Assembly: GCA_037176705.1 (NCBI GenBank)
Contig: CM073895.1
Span: forward strand, 7,340,551 to 7,404,550
DNA length: 64,000 bases
Direction: 5' to 3'
From: Molossus alvarezi
Lineage: Eukaryota > Chordata > Mammalia > Chiroptera > Molossidae
Below are positions 11,500-64,000 of this stretch, one piece after another. The notes under the pieces are model-generated. The model saw only the letters and a list, made by a program, of their open reading frames with translations, did no database searches and had not been told where the DNA came from. How positions within the stretch are numbered: position 1 is the first letter of the stretch; every line of letters begins with the position of its first letter. A program made the translations under genes and the position numbers.

Positions 11500-11700
11500 A
11501 GACTTTCTCATGTGTTTTGAAATGGTTCATCATTTGATCCTTCTTGCAGTCCTGTGTGGTAGGCAGGTCAAACACTAAAATCTTCATTTTAAAGATGACA
11601 AACGTGAGGTGTAGAGAGGATTTAACTTTCCCAGAAGTATAAGACTACAAAGCAGGTGCCAGGGGCAAAACCCAAATCTTTTACCTGCTAGTTTAATTTT
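11500..11700 (-). repeat. MIR SINE fragment
   Basis: ATTTTAAAGATGACAAACG, then AGGATTTAACTTTCCC and GGTGCCAGGGGCAAAACCC, in antisense MIR order. Confidence 0.6.
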
Positions 11701-12770
11701 TAAAAGTGCGTTTAGATATCGAATAAAGCTGTGTTGCTGGCTCTTGGTCACTGCAAGCTCCACTAGAGAGAGAGCTTCCTCTGTGGCGTTAAATGATACA
11801 GTACTAGAGCCTTGAGAATATTTGCATCCTCCTCTGCATTGCCATTGGGAGCTCCTTTGGTAATGGGGTTTGCTAGGCAGGCTCTCAGTGGTCCTGTATA
11901 AATGCAGAGCATGTCCGATATGTGACTTGGAGAGCTCTTTGGAGCAGCACATAGTCAGACCTAAGCCCTCTGTCTCATAACAGCCTATAGTAAGGTCTCC
12001 CCCAAGGAAGCAGGAGATCTGAGCAGTATATTTTAACATGCTGTGCTTATGCTATGATTTGGTATTTTGCTATGCCTAGGTCTCTTTTCTTAACTTTACA
12101 TGTTTTATTATTTTTTTAAACACCAGGGTTTTTTCCCCCCACTAATACTGTAAGGAACATTTTAAAACATTTTTTCCCCACTATGTAATTTTAATACCTC
12201 AGATACATAGTGTGTCTATTTACATATGGTATGTATATTTGTGCTTTACATACAAAAAGAATACATTTTTCTTTATCCCTCAAGAACAATATTTTGCTTA
12301 CTTCCAGGTGATACCCTCATTGAGAAAACATGGAGTAAATAGAGAAATGAAGGATAAATCTGATTTGTATTATAATAGTACATTTTGTATTATAATAGGA
12401 TACTTTAAAATAAAATACTTTGATTAAAAAACTAAGTGCAGTAGATAGATTATTCCAACCCTAAGAGCACTGCGATCTTTTGGTGACCTGAAGGCTAAAC
12501 TCATCCTCCACCTGCACAGACAATAATGTTTCATCCACAGGGAAGTGAGTTCAGAGTCAACAGACTTCATTTTTTCTCATCAAACAGCTAGATAATTAGA
12601 ACTGTTGCTGATACTGGTGAATTTAATCTTTCCCAGTATTGTTTTTCTCTGGAATTGCTTGATATGTAAAGGTACTACTTAAATGTATTTTAATGTTTAA
12701 GGAACACATGCATTTTATCCCTCAAAATCTCTCCTTTCTGTACAAAAACCCCAAATATAGAATTCTTGAG
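11700..12770. other. Intron sequence, nothing recognised
   Basis: AT-rich. The 151-codon minus-strand frame here overlaps the MIR fragment and has no splice or promoter support. Confidence 0.5.
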
Positions 12771-12991
12771 TCCTGGCCAGGTGGCTCAGTTGTTTGGAGT
12801 ATTGTCCTATACACCGAAAGGTTGTGGCTTTGATTCCTGGTCAGGACACATACCTAGGTTGTAGGTTCAATTTCCCAGTCAAGGCATGTACAGGTGGCAG
12901 CTGATCAATGTTTCTCTCTGTCCACCCCCTCCCCGCTCTGTCCAAAACTCAAAACGTATCCTTGGGTGAGGATTAAAAAACAACAAACAAA
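12771..12991 (+). repeat. VES-related SINE, older subtype
   Basis: Sense copy GTCCTGGCCAGGTGGCTCAG with a CCTTGGGTGAGGATTAAAAA tail. Confidence 0.85.
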
Positions 12992-13234
12992 CTATGAATC
13001 TGAGAAAACAGAGACTGCAGTTAACTTTTTTTAAAGCAGTTACTCCTTAGAGGCTGTCTTGTGTGCTTTGAGGGTTTTTTCCTCTAAGTGTTTATCTGCG
13101 TGTCTGTCTTTTTATTGTTTCCTGCCTTTACCTTCTCTTCTTTTCTTCTCTCTCTACTTTTCCCAATATTCCTTTCCTTTTCTTTCCCATGTATCGCCTA
13201 TCTCCTACATGTTGTTTCCTTTCTCTTCCTTCAG
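12992..13234 (+). other. Intron end before window exon 1
   Basis: A long T/C-rich stretch from about 13080 to the acceptor at 13233-13234, a strong polypyrimidine context. Confidence 0.7.
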
Positions 13235-54769
<41,535 letters not shown>

Positions 54770-57700
54770 GGACTCCCTGAGCACCCTCACTGACTTCCCA
54801 GAGATAAAGGAAATGTTACCTCTCATTTCTCTTTGTGATTCTTGACGGTTACTCTTGTATGCAATCCTGTGGCTTAACTACTTTTCCCTCTTGTCCAGCA
54901 CTTTTTATAGCTCCTGTTCCCATCTCCATTGCTCTGTACTCTCTTTCTTTTTCCTGTGCTGAGAATCTTGTTAGTAGCATGTGGCCTAACAAAAGGGGAA
55001 AAACAAAAACAAAAAACAAAAACCCAGAGGTAAATCCAGTGAATCTCCAAATTATTTTTGGTATATTTTGGCTTCCTTTTGTATGACAGCTCCCCATTGT
55101 GACCACCTCTGATGTCTGTGCTGCTGTCTTCGGGCATCTGTGTCTTTTTTCAAGATGAAACATATCTATTTTTTTCTTTTCTCTGTTTGTGATATCACTT
55201 TAATTTTTCTTGGGTGGCTTAGAGACAAAGGGAGGAGACATCTGGCCTTTTTAGAACTTGAGAGGAAAAAACTTGCCTTTTTTCTTCTGTTGCTTTTTTC
55301 CATCACTAACCCCTGCATTTTCCATTCAGGGAGAAGGTTGTGGTTAGCTCAGCAATGGGACAGGTGTAGTCCCTGAAATCGAGGCTCATTGAGAACATGG
55401 TTATGCGGCCTCCAGTTAGTGGAAGAGAGGAGGGGAGAGGTTCTCAGCAGGCCCCAGATAGTAGCCACTGCTGCCCTTGTCCGAGGGACGAGCCAAGGAT
55501 ATCGGTGGTGGGCCATGGGTGGGGACGGTCAGTACAGGGTGCTTGTGGTGGCTCAGAGCAGGGTTCCTGTGAATTGTGCTTCACAGTTGGGAGGGGAGCC
55601 TCTTCTCTCAGTTTCTCAGTCCTGTCCTTGGCATTGGTGATGGTGAAACAGTTTGGAATCAGTGAGATGTCATACACAAACGTCCCACAAGGGGGAGTGT
55701 TTCCCTTTCTGATGAGGAACTTGATGGTCATTGTGTAATGCTGGGTAATGACCTTATAAGTGTTGTAGCTCCTTTTGATCAAGGAAATGTAGCTTTCAGG
55801 TATAAACTTGGAAGTCTCTTCTGAATCCAGTGGTTATTTTCAATCATCCTTGTCAAATTGAAAATACTTTCAGTGACGCCTGTGCCCCATACTCACAAAT
55901 AAGCAAACATGGCAGGCTTTGCTTTCTGGATCCTAGGGTTAAACCCAGCTGCCTTCCAGCACTGAGATCAGAACAAAAGGACATGTGGGGGCAGAGAAGA
56001 GAGGCCTCCCCTTGCCCCTCTCCATCGGGTGTGGAAATGTTGCCGGGGAGAAAGGAGGAAGCTGGCCGTCTCCTGACAGAGTAGGCCAGCTGCTTCCGGA
56101 GGCCATCCCCGAAGACACTGTCTCCGCCGCCAGCGAGTCCCCCAGAGGGCCACGGAGGGCAAAGGCCTCCTGGCTCCTTCGAATGGCTTCGCAGTTAGTT
56201 GACTCTGCAGTTAGTTGAGTGGATTGTTTAATATCATCCTTTACCTCGCTTGCTCAGACCTCTCTGTTTGACCATCTTCCCTCGGGCATTCAGGACAGGA
56301 TCTGCTTGTTCCCACTTTGTGGAGACTGAGGGTCCTCAGCCTTGAGCTTGCTGACTCTCAGGTGCTAGGGAGCTGGATGGCTTTGCTCCAGACAGCAGAG
56401 GGCGAGGGCTGTGCACTCTGCAGGGTAGTTGCTGGGCAGGCTCATCATCACCCAGACAGTTTCCTCCCCGTCCGGGTTGGGCTCATGGCAGGGCGGGCTC
56501 CCAGCTGCACTCCTGTGATTGCCTTGCCAAGAGGAGGCGAGGGCCTTGGAGAGCTTCGTGCAAGCTAGCGTGGGAACACGGGCTGCGACCTTGTCTGAAA
56601 AGTGGGCGATCAGAACTCTAGATTTTTAAAACTAACTTCTTCTCCTTAAAATATAGGTCACTAATAGTAATGTTACTAGTTTTTCTAAACGATATTTTTA
56701 ATGTGGTTAGAGGTTTCTGCATTGTCTAATGGACACCACATGCCCTTCTGGTGTGTACTCAAAGCCAGGACCTGTCGGTGTTTAAAGACAGCTTCCTGGG
56801 CTGGAAATGAATCTGATTTCAGGGAAATGAATTTGAAGGTTGCTTTTAGAATTAAATTGTGGATGCTGCTGCTGCTAACAAAGTTTGATGGAAGGATCCA
56901 TGTCTGTCTGATTGGAGGTGGGGAAGACTGAGGGAGAGAAAATCCTGCGATACACTGAAATGACTTTGTTTCTTCTAACTCAGTCAAAACTGGCTTGGAA
57001 AGTCTTTGCTTTGGAAGTGTCAGCTGTTAGAACAGGCTGGACTGGACTGTTCACAACCTGCCAGGTGGGAAGGCCTCATGAGGAAGCGGGGTCTCTGGCA
57101 GGTGTGCTTTCCCCCGTCTGCGGGCCTCTGCTGCTCTGACAGGTAGACAGCCCCTGTTGGTACCCCCTCTTTCTCTAGGGGTCCATCTTCAGATCGGAGT
57201 TGGAACAGTTTCAGGGTTGATGTTCCTTTCTGGACTGTTTGTTCCCAGTTTGAATCCCAGAGAGGGTTTATGACAGGAGCTCTTTATGAGGCTTCAACTG
57301 AAGCCGTCGCGGCAGGAAAGTTAAGGAATGAACTTAACCTTTTAAGGAAACCACCTTTTGACGGTTTTTAAATTTCTTTTTCCCTAAATCACTCCTTTAA
57401 GCAAACAAAAAGCATGAAGGAAACTCTTACACAAATTAAGGAGAAATGGATGCTAGTTAGAAGTAATTGTCTGCTCCCCTCCTTCCCCATCCTCCTTTCT
57501 CCTGCCAAAGCAAAATATGGCCTCACCACCCGCACCAAACCAGTGCTCACACCATCCTGCACCTGCCTGGGGGTCAGCCAGCTCTCAGGCCGGTGGTGCG
57601 GGGCCAGCCAGCCTCTGCACACAGCCAGGAGCGCAGGGAAGGGCTGCTCTGGCAGCCGGCGGGCACCTAAATTCCAGTGCGTTGTTAAAACGGGGTGATG

Positions 57701-57825
57701 GCAAGGGAAAATTATTTTTCCCAGCTAGGAAACCACTGTTATTTTATATATCTCTTTCCCTCCGGCTCCGTAGAACTTACACAGATTCATATTTTTGATA
57801 GTTTCCAGCTCTTTTAAGATGAAGG

Positions 57826-57831
57826 AATAAA
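57826..57831 (+). terminator. AATAAA, possible proximal poly(A) signal in the KIF1B 3'UTR
   Basis: A canonical hexamer inside the 3'UTR, with moderately T/G-rich sequence after it. If used, it would shorten the 3'UTR by about 1.2 kb. Hexamer only; use is not shown. Confidence 0.35.
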
Positions 57832-59040
57832 TTAAGTCATTGTGAAAGGTCTTTTGGGATCTAAAAATACAATGACCTCCTGGTACATATTTCAAAGCAA
57901 AGACTTTGTTGCCTGCTGCTTGTTCTCTAATTTACAGGGATATTTAATTTTGTAAGGTTTTTGTATATTTATACAGCTGTGATTAATTGCACATTGGACT
58001 GGAAAAGAAAGGATGACCTAGCGTGTCGCACCTGTGGGTACTCGGCAACCTCGTGCTGTTCCCCTTGGGTTCTCCTAGACAGTGTCAGGGCTTGTTTGTT
58101 TGTTTGTTTGTTTGACTTGGGTCCTTCATTTTTCCGTTTGGTTCCCTTTTTAAAATGTGATTGTTAACCTGCTCCTTTAAGAAATTCTAATTCTGCTGCT
58201 GCTCTCAGAAGGTGTGCTGAATGTATCAAACAGGACTCTAACTTGTGTACTGCAGCTGTCCACTGTGCCCAACCACGACTCAGCCATGTGTGTGGCCAAA
58301 CTCTTACTGTATGAGGTAGGCATGTATTGATTTGTGTTTCCTTAGAATTAAAATATCAGCTGAGAGATTATCTGCTTTTGCTGTTCAAAAGGCCATTTAT
58401 GAAATTCGTATTTGAGCCCCATAAAATCTTATGAAAGCCTCTAATCATTGCAAGGAAGAAATTAGAGATGATACAAATTTCATGTTAAAAACTCACAGCC
58501 AAATGGCTCTGCTCAGATGGGAAGTCTGAGCTGAGGTTGGTCTCTTGCCAAACCCTGGCTGTCCTGTGCTGTTTTCATGTCTTCGAGTTCCTTTTTCATG
58601 CTGCGTTTCTGGCATCAGTTCACCTGAGGACTCCTCAGCCTTCTCACGCCGGAGGCATCGTCTTAGACTTTGTGGCTCTAAAGCACTTGTTCGTTGAGAT
58701 GTCAAGTCTTGTGTCCCACGCTTGAGCACTACAACGAAACCCATGGACATAAGTGGCCTTTTTGAACCAGGACTTTGCAAACTGATCTCTCCCCAGTGAA
58801 GGAGTTGAGCACATTAGCAACAATGGATGTACATTATTAATTTCAGATTTTCATTTTCATGTTTTATTATGTAAATATTATCTGATGTTTGGAGCTTGGG
58901 TATACAGAATGTAAATATAGTTCTCGTATTTGTACTAATTCTGGTTCTTTTGCTGTATAGCCTTAGATGTGCAATGCAGACATTATCTAACTGTGTATGG
59001 TAACCTTGCATCACGGAACTATTAGTGAACGAGGTCAAAT

Positions 59041-59046
59041 AATAAA
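59041..59046 (+). terminator. KIF1B: AATAAA poly(A) signal, probable main 3' end of KIF1B
   Basis: Canonical hexamer followed within about 40-60 bases by a GT-rich stretch (GTGCATTTGTTGTTC), the usual downstream element. Repeat-derived sequence resumes several hundred bases later. Cleavage is expected near 59060. Confidence 0.7.
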
Positions 59047-59069
59047 GGTACAACCAGTGCATCAGAGGG

Positions 59070-59620
59070 CTCTCCACGTGCATTTGTTGTTCACACTGTA
59101 AGTGATATTTACACAGAGACTTTTCTTGACTTGTGAAGAAGATACTACTATTCCAGGACAAAAGTCACGATGCCATGGCCTACATGTTCTTTCGGATCAT
59201 TCAGCACTGCAGTCACTGTATGACCAGGAGAGCTAATGAGGTGCTGTTTCTTTGAAAATATTTTCTTCCCAAGCAGTGGCCATTTTAGATAGAAGATTTG
59301 TCTCCCCCACTCCCCTCACCCCAAAGCCTTTCTTGATATACCTACCAATGATTCTGTAGTGATTCTGTATTGGGGTGGGGTTGAAAATGTCACCATGTCA
59401 GCTTAATTTAACAATTCCTGTTGTTGAGCAGAGCTTGAGCTGGGACCACCATCCTGGCTGTTTGGGGAGAAACAAGAAGGAAGGGGGACCAGCATTCAGG
59501 CAAAAAGCAATGATTCTCACAATACACATCCCAGTGTCCACCTGTCCTGGTGCCGTCCAGATGCTGATGTGGCCTTCCCTTTTGAGTGGGAAGGACATTC
59601 CTTACACAAGTTATGTCAAG
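59070..59620. other. Downstream flank, nothing recognised
   Basis: Intergenic sequence after the KIF1B poly(A) signal; no repeat named. Confidence 0.4.
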
Positions 59621-59944
59621 TGTCAAGTATCACAGAGTAAAATAAAGCAGTCAGGGAAGGCCTCTCTTAGGGGAAGACATTTGCACTGACTCCGGAATGA
59701 AGGAATGGGTAGGTCATGCAAGTTCCCAGGCAAAGAGGTCTCCAAGCAGAGAAATCGAGCCCTTAAGACAACAGTGTTCTGTGTAGGTTTCAAAAATAGC
59801 AAGGAGACCTGCTTGGACAGAGCACTGGAGTCGTGCAGTCAGAAAGGAGCTAGGACTCAGGTGGCGTAGGCTCAGGTGATTCTCATTTCATTAGAGAAGT
59901 AGGAAGTCAATGAAAGGTTTTGAGATGATGACATGACCTTATAA

Positions 59945-60122
59945 GTCATGTGTCGTTTAACGATGGGAATGCAGCCCAAGAAACGTGTCATTAGATGATC
60001 TTGCACGGACATCATGGAGTGCACCCACACTGACCTGGGTGACCCAGGCACCTAGGCTCCTGGCAGACCATGTTGTAGTGGGTCCGTCATTACCTAGAAG
60101 TCCGTCGCGGTGTGTGACTACA
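59945..60122. repeat. DNA transposon remnant with short inverted ends
   Basis: AGTCATGTGTCGTTTAACGA at the left and CCGTCGCGGTGTGTGACTA at the right look like inverted ends of a known non-autonomous element. It sits inside L2. Family name uncertain. Confidence 0.5.
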
Positions 60123-60318
60123 TGTGTTTTCAAAAGACCATTCTGACTATAGAGTGGAAAATAGTTGGGGGGGGCGGGCAGAGAAGGATAGGGGACAAGT
60201 GCAAGAAGGGAGACAAACAAGGACATCGTTCCCCAATGATCCAGGGAAAGGGTGGCAGCTGGGACCAGGTGCAAGCAGCAGAGGCGGGGAGAAGTGGTCG
60301 CATTCAGGACATGCTTAC

Positions 60319-60562
60319 TTTTTATCCTCACCCCAGGACATTTCTCCATTTTCTGTTCAGATAGAGTGGAAGGGAGGGAGAGGAAGAGACAGAGAAAGAA
60401 ACATCGACATGAAAGGGACACATAAAAAGGCTGCCTCCCGCATGACCCCACCCGGGGCTGGGGACGAACCACAACCAAAGTACGTGCCCTTGACCAGAAC
60501 CGAACCCGCGACCCATTGGTCCGCGGGCCGACGCCCTAACACTGAGCCAAACCGGCCAGGGC
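60319..60562 (-). repeat. VES-type SINE
   Basis: Antisense. TCAGGACATGCTTAC / TCAGGACACGTTCAAC flanks at 60304 and 60563. Confidence 0.9.
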
Positions 60563-60982
60563 TCAGGACACGTTCAACGTTAGAGCTAACAGTTGGCTGC
60601 GGAGCTGCACGTGGAGTCGGAAGGAGAAAGGTCGCTCAGGATGCGAGCTGAGCAGAAAGCACCCAGGACAGTCTCCGGGCTGGTGCTGAAGTCGAATCTG
60701 ATTTTGGTCATGTTCACGTTGAGATACCAACGTTCCCACCTGAACGTGTAGTCAGTGAGGCCGCTGGGTACAGGACTCGGGGTAGAGGTTGGGGCTGGAG
60801 ACATACATTTGGCAGTGGCCGGCCTGCGGGTGACAGCTGACGTGATGGTGAGTAGACCTGGCGAGTGTAGCTGGCGAGGACCATGACTTGGTCAGAAAGA
60901 GGACACACAGCGAGGACGGAGTGGCCTGCGGAGCCAGAGAGCCGGGCAACCCAGTCAGGAAGTGCTCGCCGGGGAGGAAGTG

Positions 60983-61563
60983 CTAGCTGTGCCCGCTGCG
61001 GCTGGCAGGTGGGGTAGGGCCGGCTGTGCCCGCTGCGGCTGGCAGGTGGGGTAGGGCCGGCTGTGCCCGCTGCGGCTGGCAGGTGGGGTAGGGCCGGCTG
61101 TGCCCGCTGCGGCTGGCAGGTGGGGTAGGGCCGGCTGTGCCCGCTGCGGCTGGCAGGTGGGGTAGGGCCGGCTGTGCCCGCTGCGGCTGGCAGGTGGGGT
61201 AGGGCCGGCTGTGCCCGCTGCGGCTGGCAGGTGGGGTAGGGCCGGCTGTGCCCGCTGCGGCTGGCAGGTGGGGTAGGGCCGGCTGTGCCCGCTGCGGCTG
61301 GCAGGTGGGGTAGGGCCGGCTGTGCCCGCTGCGGCTGGCAGGTGGGGTAGGGCCGGCTGTGCCCGCTGCGGCTGGCAGGTGGGGTAGGGCCGGCTGTGCC
61401 CGCTGCGGCTGGCAGGTGGGGTAGGGCCGGCTGTGCCCGCTGCGGCTGGCAGGTGGGGTAGGGCCGGCTGTGCCCGCTGCGGCTGGCAGGTGGGGTAGGG
61501 CCGGCTGTGCCCGCTGCGGCTGGCAGGTCGGGTAGGCCTGGCTGTGCCCGCTGCGGCTGGCAG
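60983..61563 (+). repeat. 37-bp GC-rich minisatellite, 15 units
   Basis: Units begin GCTGGCAGGTGGGGTAGGGC at 61001 and recur every 37 bases to 61519. The inner units look identical. The last one differs (GGTCGGGTAGGCCTGG), and a partial unit precedes 61001. The unit has no stop codon on the minus strand and 37 is not a multiple of 3. All three minus frames therefore stay open and read the same 37-residue cycle; this is not evidence of a gene. Confidence 0.97.
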
Positions 61564-61784
61564 GCCTCCAGAATAGGGGTCTGGGAGGTGCGAGGGAGCC
61601 TGTGGGCGCCGCCTTCTCCCACATCCAGAGCCGCCCAAGGAAGAGTGAGGCAGGTGGGAGATCAGAACAGCACCTTTGTCACTGTTGCACATGTGGTTGG
61701 AGAATGTGGCGCCCTCGGTGGATACATGTTTCCTGACACCGAAGCCCGGATGCAGAGGGTTGGGAGCAGCGCTCCTCACACTTG

Positions 61785-61880
61785 AATGTGCACCAGACTC
61801 ATCAGGGATGGCAGCAGACTGCAGGAGCAGGCCCGGGGTGGGCCTGAGACTCTCCATCCCTCCTAAGCTTCCATGTGACG
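61785..61880. repeat. Possible MER5-like fragment
   Basis: TTGAATGTGCACCAGACTCAT followed by GTGGGCCTGAGACTC resembles half a MER5 copy. Confidence 0.45.
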
Positions 61881-62570
61881 TCTGTGCTGCCACTCTGAGT
61901 AGCAGCAGGACAGAGGCACAGCAGAGTATGTGGCTGGAGGCAGCCCAGGGCCTCCCAGAGGGCGGAAGTGGCGGCTGCCCATGCTCGGGGGCTCCTTCCA
62001 AATTCCCAGGACCACCCTTGCCCTCCTGGGGGTCTGTGAGAAGCTGACAGACCAGGAATGTTCCAGTGGGGGAGCTCACTCCGTGTGGGAGGAGCTACCG
62101 GCAGTGCCTGTGCCCCAGCAGGGAGTCGGGGAGCAGAGCATTTTCCCCAGTGGAACCGAAGACAACCAGCTGGAGTGGGTCCCAGGGAGAACAGAGAGGA
62201 GGCTGAAAGAATGAGTACAGATCTTTTCTCAGAGGTTTTTGCTGTCGAGGGGAGAAGAGAAGGAGACACGGGGTCAAGGAGAGGGTTTGTGGGAGGAGCT
62301 AGCCCAGCACGTGTGCTGACTGGACTGAAGGAACTGGGAGACCTGACCTCAGGAAAGGAGGGGCCCCTTTGAGGAGGACGGTGGGATGGGGCCCACACGC
62401 CCTGGAGAGGTAGGTCCTGACCCTCAGGGAGCACTGCGGTTTCCCCCAACGCCAGGACGCACCGCAGTGAGGGCGGCAGCCGCCCGCCGTGATGGGAGTA
62501 TAGCTGTCTCCGGAGCATCGCCTTCTCGGGGCCTGACTGGTCTCGGGCAGGTCAGCTCAGCATTCCACCG
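61880..62570. other. GC-rich intergenic sequence
   Basis: GC-richer than average. It may include a last L2 piece near 62160-62370. The open minus-strand frame across it has no domain I recognise. Confidence 0.35.
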
Positions 62571-62576
62571 GCTTTT

Positions 62577-62816
62577 CTTTTCATCCTCACCCGAGGATGT
62601 TTTCCATTTATCATCAGATAGAGTGGGAGGGAGGGAAAGGGGGTGGGGAGAGAGAAACATCTATATGAGAGAGACACACCGACTGGTGGCCTCCCGCACG
62701 ACCCTACTAGGGCCTGGACGAACCGCAACTGAGGTACATGCCCCTTGACCTGAATTGAACCTGGGATTCTGGTCCGCAGGCCAACGCGCTAACCGCTAAG
62801 CCAAACCGGCCAGGGC
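62577..62816 (-). repeat. VES-type SINE
   Basis: Antisense, with TCCTCACCCGAGGATG. Flanks CCACCGGCTTTTCTTTT / CCACTGGGCTTTTCATTT. Confidence 0.88.
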
Positions 62817-62861
62817 GTCCACTGGGCTTTTCATTTAAACTGAATCTGTTTTGGTTTTTTT

Positions 62862-63117
62862 TTTTTTTTTTTTTTTTTTTATCCTCACCCGAGGACATTT
62901 TTCCATTTTGTACAGATAGAGTGGGAGGGAGAGAGAGGAAGAGAGAGAGAGGGAAACATCGATGTGAAAGGGACACATCGAGTGGCTGCCACCCGCACGA
63001 CCCAACCAGGGCCGGGGACAAACTGCAACCGAGGTACGTGCCCTTAGCGGGAACCGAACCCGGGTCTCTCCGGACCGCAGGCGGATGCTCCAACCGCTGA
63101 GCCAAACCGGCCAGGGC
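62862..63117 (-). repeat. VES-type SINE with a long T tail
   Basis: Antisense, well preserved, with an unbroken T run to 62880. TGTTTTGGTTTTTT is repeated at 62847 and 63119. Confidence 0.93.
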
Positions 63118-63127
63118 TGTTTTGGTT

Positions 63128-63299
63128 TTTTTAATTGATTTTTAGAGAGGAAAGGCAAGAGAAAAGAGAACCATCAACTTATTGTTCTACTCATGTATGC
63201 ATTCGCTGGTTGATTCTTGTATGTGCCCTGACTGGGGATCGAACCTGAAACTTGGGCGTGTCAGGATGACGTTCTAACCAGCTGAGCTACCTGGCCAGG
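63128..63299 (-). repeat. Old tRNA-derived SINE
   Basis: TTAATTGATTTTTAGAGAGG, then CCTGACTGGGGATCGAACCTG and GAGCTACCTGGCCAGG. Diverged. Confidence 0.8.
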
Positions 63300-64000
63300 A
63301 CCTAAACAGAATTAGTTTTTATGAAGCTGTAACTGGAGGTTTGGTCCCTCACTTAGGGTCGCTCTCTGAGTCACCATGCCTTTTGCAAAGCTGATACTGT
63401 ACAATGTCAGGAGGTCCCAGGGAATTGTGCACATTTCACTCATTGCTTTTCTATCCGATTTTCTTGTCATTCCATTTTTGACTGGGTGGAGAGATTTTTC
63501 CACTTTCCCTTAGGACCGTCTCTGCACAGTCCTAAATTTTTAGCTTTTCTGAGCGCATCACACGTTTATCTGGCTTAAGAATGTGTGGTCTTCGGGTTTT
63601 TACAAAATTTGCTCTTCTACCTTGCATGTGAAGAAGTCGTTTGAATTCAGTTGCAGGAATTATACACCAAGTGAGTGGCAGAGTTGGGATTTTCAAATCT
63701 GCCCCAACTAGTATGTTACACACCCTCTTATGTAAGTCAGACAAAGGATTCAGCCCTGGGATGTTTGCAGAGAAGGGCTGTTTTTGTAGACTCTCTGCCC
63801 GTGCTTTGAGTTGGGATTTGGGGAATTAAGGCAAGGCCAAATGTTGTTAGGTGAACAGTAGTGTGAGTTGACTTTAAGCATTATAAGCCAAGCATTTGAG
63901 GATTTTCTAAAAACTAAAGGTCAGCATGAAGCTCTAACTCCAGCAAGCCCTGGCTTTACTGTGTCCATGGGGGCTGGGGGGCATGACGAGGGGGACCGGC
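63300..64000. other. Intergenic sequence, nothing recognised
   Basis: No repeat, exon or promoter signature was seen up to the window edge. The next gene expected from mammalian synteny (PGD) does not appear within the window. Confidence 0.5.

Larger units (their letters stand above)
54770..59065 (+). other. KIF1B: KIF1B 3' untranslated region, about 4.3 kb
   Basis: From the TAA to just beyond the AATAAA at 59041, this stretch holds none of the SINEs that crowd both sides, which suggests selective constraint. It has AT-rich blocks, a GTTT run near 58092 and a possible internal poly(A) signal at 57826. No convincing long coding frame was seen. The exact cleavage site is inferred. A long 3'UTR fits what I recall of KIF1B-beta mRNA. 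Confidence 0.8.
59625..60990 (-). repeat. L2 LINE, antisense, interrupted
   Basis: CAGTCAGGGAAGGCCTCTC, TGAAAGGTTTTGAGATGATG and, after two insertions, GACAGTCTCCGGGC and TTGGGGCTGGAGACATAC in antisense L2 order. It may continue at 62160-62300 (GGAGACACGGGGTCAAGGAG), beyond the minisatellite. Confidence 0.6.

Noticed and set aside
11584..12039. 151-codon minus-strand frame
   Set aside because: It overlaps an antisense MIR remnant and has no recognisable domain or conserved start context.
60983..61563. CRISPR-like array
   Set aside because: The 37-bp units are directly contiguous with no unique spacers, and the context is a mammalian genome. It is a minisatellite.
60714..62518. Long minus-strand open frames (302, 374, 238 and 213 codons)
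   Set aside because: They are mostly translations of the 37-bp minisatellite, which has no stop in any minus frame, and of GC-rich flanks. No domain, splice signal or promoter was seen.
59070..64000. First exon or promoter of the next gene (PGD expected by synteny)
   Set aside because: No CpG-island promoter followed by a PGD-like first exon was seen before the window ends. The GC-rich part is minisatellite and old repeat.

Overview
This is a mammalian nuclear genome window. It carries most of the 3' half of one gene, KIF1B, on the + strand, plus about 5 kb of downstream flank. The host is very probably a bat, likely one of the Yangochiroptera. I counted about 35 tRNA-derived SINEs of the VES type, with a tRNA-like head, a body containing TCCTCACCCGAGGA or its reverse, and an A-rich tail. 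Many are flanked by clean 10-17 bp target-site duplications (TSDs). I cannot name the species from sequence alone.

Layout: bases 1 to about 1185 are repeat-free and end in two AATAAA hexamers; they may be the 3'UTR end of the short KIF1B-alpha isoform (inference). Bases 1186-13234 are a repeat-rich intron. Between 13235 and 54769 I place 27 coding exons with consensus AG/GT borders. They join without a frame break into 1111 codons plus a TAA stop, the C-terminal part of KIF1B-beta. They encode an acidic run, the KIF1B-type stalk segment with an 83-codon cassette exon, a C2-like stretch, the DUF3694 region, a Ser/Thr-rich linker and the C-terminal PH domain. The 3'UTR runs from 54770 to an AATAAA at 59041. 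The rest is intergenic: an old antisense L2 LINE, a 15-copy 37-bp GC-rich minisatellite, and three consecutive SINEs.

Function: KIF1B-beta is a kinesin-3 motor that moves synaptic-vesicle precursors and related cargo along axonal microtubules. The motor and FHA domains lie upstream of this window. What is seen here is the cargo- and lipid-binding half.

I found no novel multi-gene system. The most striking signal is a very short SINE inserted on the 5' splice site of one KIF1B exon (43614-43750). Its TSD duplicated the exon-intron junction. The upstream copy keeps GT and the downstream copy has decayed to AT. Other notable points are a possible head-only mini-SINE family, two places where successive SINEs used the same target, an L1 fragment that keeps its 5' end but lacks its 3' end, and a duplicated peptide motif at the ends of two neighbouring exons.
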